From Flavobacterium lotistagni (GTDB lineage: Bacteria; Bacteroidota; Bacteroidia; Flavobacteriales; Flavobacteriaceae): a stretch of DNA of 64,000 bases. The notes under the pieces are model-generated. The model was not told where the DNA came from and searched no databases. It saw only the letters and a program-made list of their open reading frames with translations. The stretch lies in NCBI RefSeq assembly GCF_011392125.1, contig NZ_JAAJBU010000002.1, forward strand, positions 310,001 to 374,000, in the 5' to 3' direction. Positions 61,643 to 64,000 of this stretch are shown here, piece by piece; the first letter of the stretch is position 1; the number at the start of each line of letters is the position of its first letter. The translations under genes were made by a program, and so were the position numbers.

Positions 61643-62680
61643 TCAATCAACCAAATCCAAAGAAAATCGAGTACCTTTTTCTACATCGAATTTAACTTTC
61701 CTGCCCAAAGATTCGTGATAATATTTCGGATGCAAACCAAAACCCGGACGCACCGAACGCAAGTTTTTCTCGGTGAGAATTTCTCCGGCTTTTACATCTT
61801 CGGCAATATATAAGGAACGACTAAATTGCTTGCCGCTGGCTTGTTTTTCGGTTAAAGTATAATCAACTTTTCCGATGGCTTTCTCGGCTTCACGCACGGC
61901 TTTGACCATATCGGCAAATTCTTGCTCGTTCATCGAAAAGGAAGCATCCGGACCGCCAATGGCACGATCGATTATAAAGTGTTTTTCGATAATCTTTGCT
62001 CCAAAAACCGTGGCCACAATCGGAACCGTGCTGCCCATCGTATGATCGGAAAGTCCTGAAATGACTTGATATCTTTCGGCTAAATCTTTTACCATACACA
62101 TATTGGCTTCTTCAATCGGCGCCGGATAACTCGAGGTACATTTCAATAGTGCCACATCGTAGTTGCCCATTCTATGACAAGCCTCAAGCGCGAGTTCAAT
62201 ATCTGCTTCTTGTGCAATTCCCGTAGAGAGAATCACCGGTTTTCCTTTAGAAGCCACGTATTCAATCAGCGGAATATCTGTAATTTCAAACGAAGCAATT
62301 TTATAGGCAGGTGCATTCAACGATTCAAGAAAGTCTACCGCAGTTTTATCGAATGGTGATGAAAAACAAATCAAACCTTCTTCCTGCGCAGCTTTGAATA
62401 ATGCTTCATGCCACTGCCAAGGCGTGTAAGCTTCTTGGTAAAGTTCGTGGTATTTTTTGCCTTCCCAAATGGTTCCTTGAATGACAAAATCTTCCTTGTT
62501 AGAATCGAGTGTTAACGTATCGGCTGTGTACGTTTGCAATTTGATGCAATTGGCTCCTGCCCTTTTCGCAGATTTTATCGTAGCCAGCGCATTGTCGAGG
62601 CTTCCGTTATGGTTAGCAGAAAGCTCGGCTATAATAAATACCGGGCTATTTTGGTCGATGGTAAAATTTCCTATTTTCAT
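61643..62680 (-). CDS. pseI: Pseudaminic acid synthase-like (NeuB family)
   Basis: A 345-residue synthase condensing phosphoenolpyruvate with a 2,4-diacetamido-type hexose to a nine-carbon acid. It has PVFIIAELSANHNGSLDNAL, CIKLQTYTADTLTLDSN, FIVQGTIWEGKKYHELYQEA-like WEGKKYHELYQEAYTPWQWH, ISGLSDHTMGSTVPIVATVF and EKHFIIDRAIGGPDASFSMN, with a SAF domain at the end (RSVRPGFGLHPKYYH). ELSANHN and the WEGK.YHELYQEA.TPW stretch mark the PseI class, in contrast to EIGINHE of the synthase at 15783. A formyltransferase and a GNAT gene lead it. Confidence 0.92.
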   Translation of the reverse strand: MKIGNFTIDQNSPVFIIAELSANHNGSLDNALATIKSAKRAGANCIKLQTYTADTLTLDSNKEDFVIQGTIWEGKKYHELYQEAYTPWQWHEALFKAAQEEGLICFSSPFDKTAVDFLESLNAPAYKIASFEITDIPLIEYVASKGKPVILSTGIAQEADIELALEACHRMGNYDVALLKCTSSYPAPIEEANMCMVKDLAERYQVISGLSDHTMGSTVPIVATVFGAKIIEKHFIIDRAIGGPDASFSMNEQEFADMVKAVREAEKAIGKVDYTLTEKQASGKQFSRSLYIAEDVKAGEILTEKNLRSVRPGFGLHPKYYHESLGRKVKFDVEKGTRFSLDLVD

Positions 62681-62694
62681 GTCAATTTGAGGGC

Positions 62695-63555
62695 TTACAC
62701 CAATATCGATCCGACAGTAATTTCGAAATCGAAGGTTCTGTATTTAGTGATTTCAACGACTCCATTGGGCGTTTTTATTGCTAACGGATTTACTGACAAC
62801 ACCAATCCGTTGGGCATTTCCCAATCGAAACCCAAGGGAGAAAACTGAATTGCATCTATGGTGATTTTTTGTCCGTTGAGTTGCGAGAATGCGCCCGGAT
62901 AAGGATCAGCTTGCGCCCGCACCCAATTGTAGATGCGCTCTTTTTGCCAATTCCAATCAATCGCGCCATCTTCCGGACTGCGTTTGCCGAAGTAAGTCGC
63001 CTCAGCGTTGTTTTGCTTTTTTGTCTTTAATGTGTTGTTTTCAATATCAGACAATACCTGATCAATCAATGGAATGTATTGCTCATTGTATTTCTGGAGA
63101 ATCATGGCTCCGGTATCTTTCGGGCCAATGTTTACGATTACTTGCTCGATGATATCGCCTGTGTCACAACCCGAATCAATCAGATGCGCTGTGATGCCCG
63201 TTTGGGTTTCGTTGTTGATGATGGCCCAGACGTGCGGAGTTCTTCCTCGGTATTTTGGCAGTAACGAGCCGTGGATATTAAAGGCTAAAATTGATGGATG
63301 TGCAATCAAATCTTCTTCAATCAAGAACAGATAATTGACCGAAACCAATACCTCGATGGCTTTGTCATGATAAAAATCTTTTGCTTTACCATTTCTCGGA
63401 TTGCCAGCGAAAACTGCTATTTGGTTCGCTTGGCAGAACTCAATGATGCTGTCGGATTTTGAATCGGTGCATACGAAGTCAATCTCGTGCCTCGCATACA
63501 AATGCTTCAAGACAATTTTTCCTAAATTCCCGCTGACTAAAACGCCTAACTTCAT
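62695..63555 (-). CDS. Sugar formyltransferase (methionyl-tRNA formyltransferase fold)
   Basis: A 286-residue enzyme: MKLGVLVSGNLGKIVLKHLY, the active-site AFNIHGSLLPKYRGRTPHVW (Asn93, His95), IDSGCDTGDIIEQ with Asp131, then TYFGKRSPEDGAIDWNWQKE and a small C-terminal domain. All three catalytic residues are present, unlike the relative at 32087. Its place between a PseI-like synthase and a GNAT gene points to N-formylation of an amino sugar in the pseudaminic-type branch. Formyl donor is presumably N10-formyl-tetrahydrofolate. Confidence 0.9.
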   Translation of the reverse strand: MKLGVLVSGNLGKIVLKHLYARHEIDFVCTDSKSDSIIEFCQANQIAVFAGNPRNGKAKDFYHDKAIEVLVSVNYLFLIEEDLIAHPSILAFNIHGSLLPKYRGRTPHVWAIINNETQTGITAHLIDSGCDTGDIIEQVIVNIGPKDTGAMILQKYNEQYIPLIDQVLSDIENNTLKTKKQNNAEATYFGKRSPEDGAIDWNWQKERIYNWVRAQADPYPGAFSQLNGQKITIDAIQFSPLGFDWEMPNGLVLSVNPLAIKTPNGVVEITKYRTFDFEITVGSILV

Positions 63556-64000
63556 TTGCTGGAAATTTTAGAGTGAATCACTACATCGATAAACTTTCCG
63601 TTGAAAAAGCAATGTTCTTTGAGTCGGGCTTCTTGGTAATATCCGGCCACTTCGACCGCTTGGTATAAATGCGGGCGCAAATCGAAAGCGTACACAAATA
63701 GTTTGTGAAACTGCAATTCCTGAAAGGCTACTTGCTCAATTAAATTCAAATAATTCACCCAGTACTTTTGAAAATGATTGGCTTCAAGCTCGGTTTTCAT
63801 CACGAAAGAAATCTCGGCGTTCTTGTCGATCCAATTCATATGAACCAAACCGCCATAACCCACAAATTTGCCATTTTCAAAAAAGGAAAACAAAATCTGA
63901 GCAGGCTTCTCTTGATTAAACAAACTAGCGACAACTGTAGCAAAATAATTTTCTTGATCCTCTGCCGTGAGCGGTTGGGCTTGGCGCAAATGGTAAATCT
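63552..64000 (-). CDS. GNAT-family N-acetyltransferase, PseH-like (5' end outside window)
   Basis: An open frame running off the right edge; 149 codons are visible, beginning IYHLRQAQPLTAEDQ. The GNAT fold is visible: FSFFENGKFVGYGGLVHMNW (strand and acceptor loop), ISFVMKTELEANHFQKYW and FQELQFHKLFVYAFDLRPHL, then YYQEARLKEHCFFNGKFIDV. The ends of PseH and related amino-sugar acetyltransferases look like this. It overlaps the formyltransferase by four bases. It probably acetylates the amino group of a 4-amino sugar; the missing N-terminus prevents a firm name. Confidence 0.83.
   Translation of the reverse strand, partial: IYHLRQAQPLTAEDQENYFATVVASLFNQEKPAQILFSFFENGKFVGYGGLVHMNWIDKNAEISFVMKTELEANHFQKYWVNYLNLIEQVAFQELQFHKLFVYAFDLRPHLYQAVEVAGYYQEARLKEHCFFNGKFIDVVIHSKISSK

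Noticed and set aside
1..64000. tRNA, rRNA, transposase or phage genes
   Set aside because: Looked for on both strands; no cloverleaf, ribosomal stretch or transposase-like protein was seen. Transfer of parts of the locus is suggested only by repeats and gene content.

Overview
The window is almost entirely a cell-surface polysaccharide locus. It suits a member of the Bacteroidota, most likely Flavobacteriaceae: the recognisable promoter cores read TAnnTTTG, start codons lack a Shine-Dalgarno sequence, the genes resemble flavobacterial glycan genes, and dispersed repeats I associate with that group sit between genes. The organism call is an inference from these traits. I count 62 protein genes, 60 on the minus strand. 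There are no RNA genes, CRISPR arrays or transposases, and no gap above about 205 bases. 

Left block (22427 down to 358, minus): 22 genes with overlaps or gaps of at most about 50 bases, probably one operon read from a single promoter near 22486. It starts with an ABC exporter (Wzm/Wzt). Then come an FkbM methyltransferase, glycosyltransferases, a nonulosonic (sialic-like) acid set (NeuA, NeuB, a TylF-like methyltransferase, NeuC), more glycosyltransferases, three left-handed beta-helix acyltransferases, an O-antigen ligase/polymerase-like membrane protein and a large initiating sugar transferase. The tail of apolipoprotein N-acyltransferase (lnt) faces it at the left edge. 

Centre (22.6-26.5 kb): a PHP-type tyrosine phosphatase (plus strand) faces a Wzc-like tyrosine kinase and a Wza-like export lipoprotein. 

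Right block (64000 down to 26592, minus): a bacillosamine-type branch (FlaA1 dehydratase, PglE-like aminotransferase), then two consecutive sets of sugar transferase, ATP-grasp protein and deacetylase-like protein, the first with a formyltransferase-like gene. Next come GDP-fucose synthesis (gmd, fcl) and glycosyltransferases. A nine-gene cassette (42553-52007: ATP-grasp, AsnB-like, CapA-like, SGNH, MBOAT, SDR, MaoC, acyl carrier protein, FkbH-like) lies between two directly oriented dispersed repeats. The right end has an EpsG-like polymerase, WecB, glycosyltransferases, a Wzx flippase and the beginning of a pseudaminic-type branch (PseI, formyltransferase, GNAT). 

Taken together, the cell seems to make at least two complex glycans, one exported by an ABC transporter and one by a Wzx/Wzy route. 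Both would be rich in nonulosonic acids, deoxy-amino sugars and acyl, formyl, methyl or amide decorations. The least familiar parts are the nine-gene acyl/amide cassette and the twin transferase/ATP-grasp/deacetylase sets.
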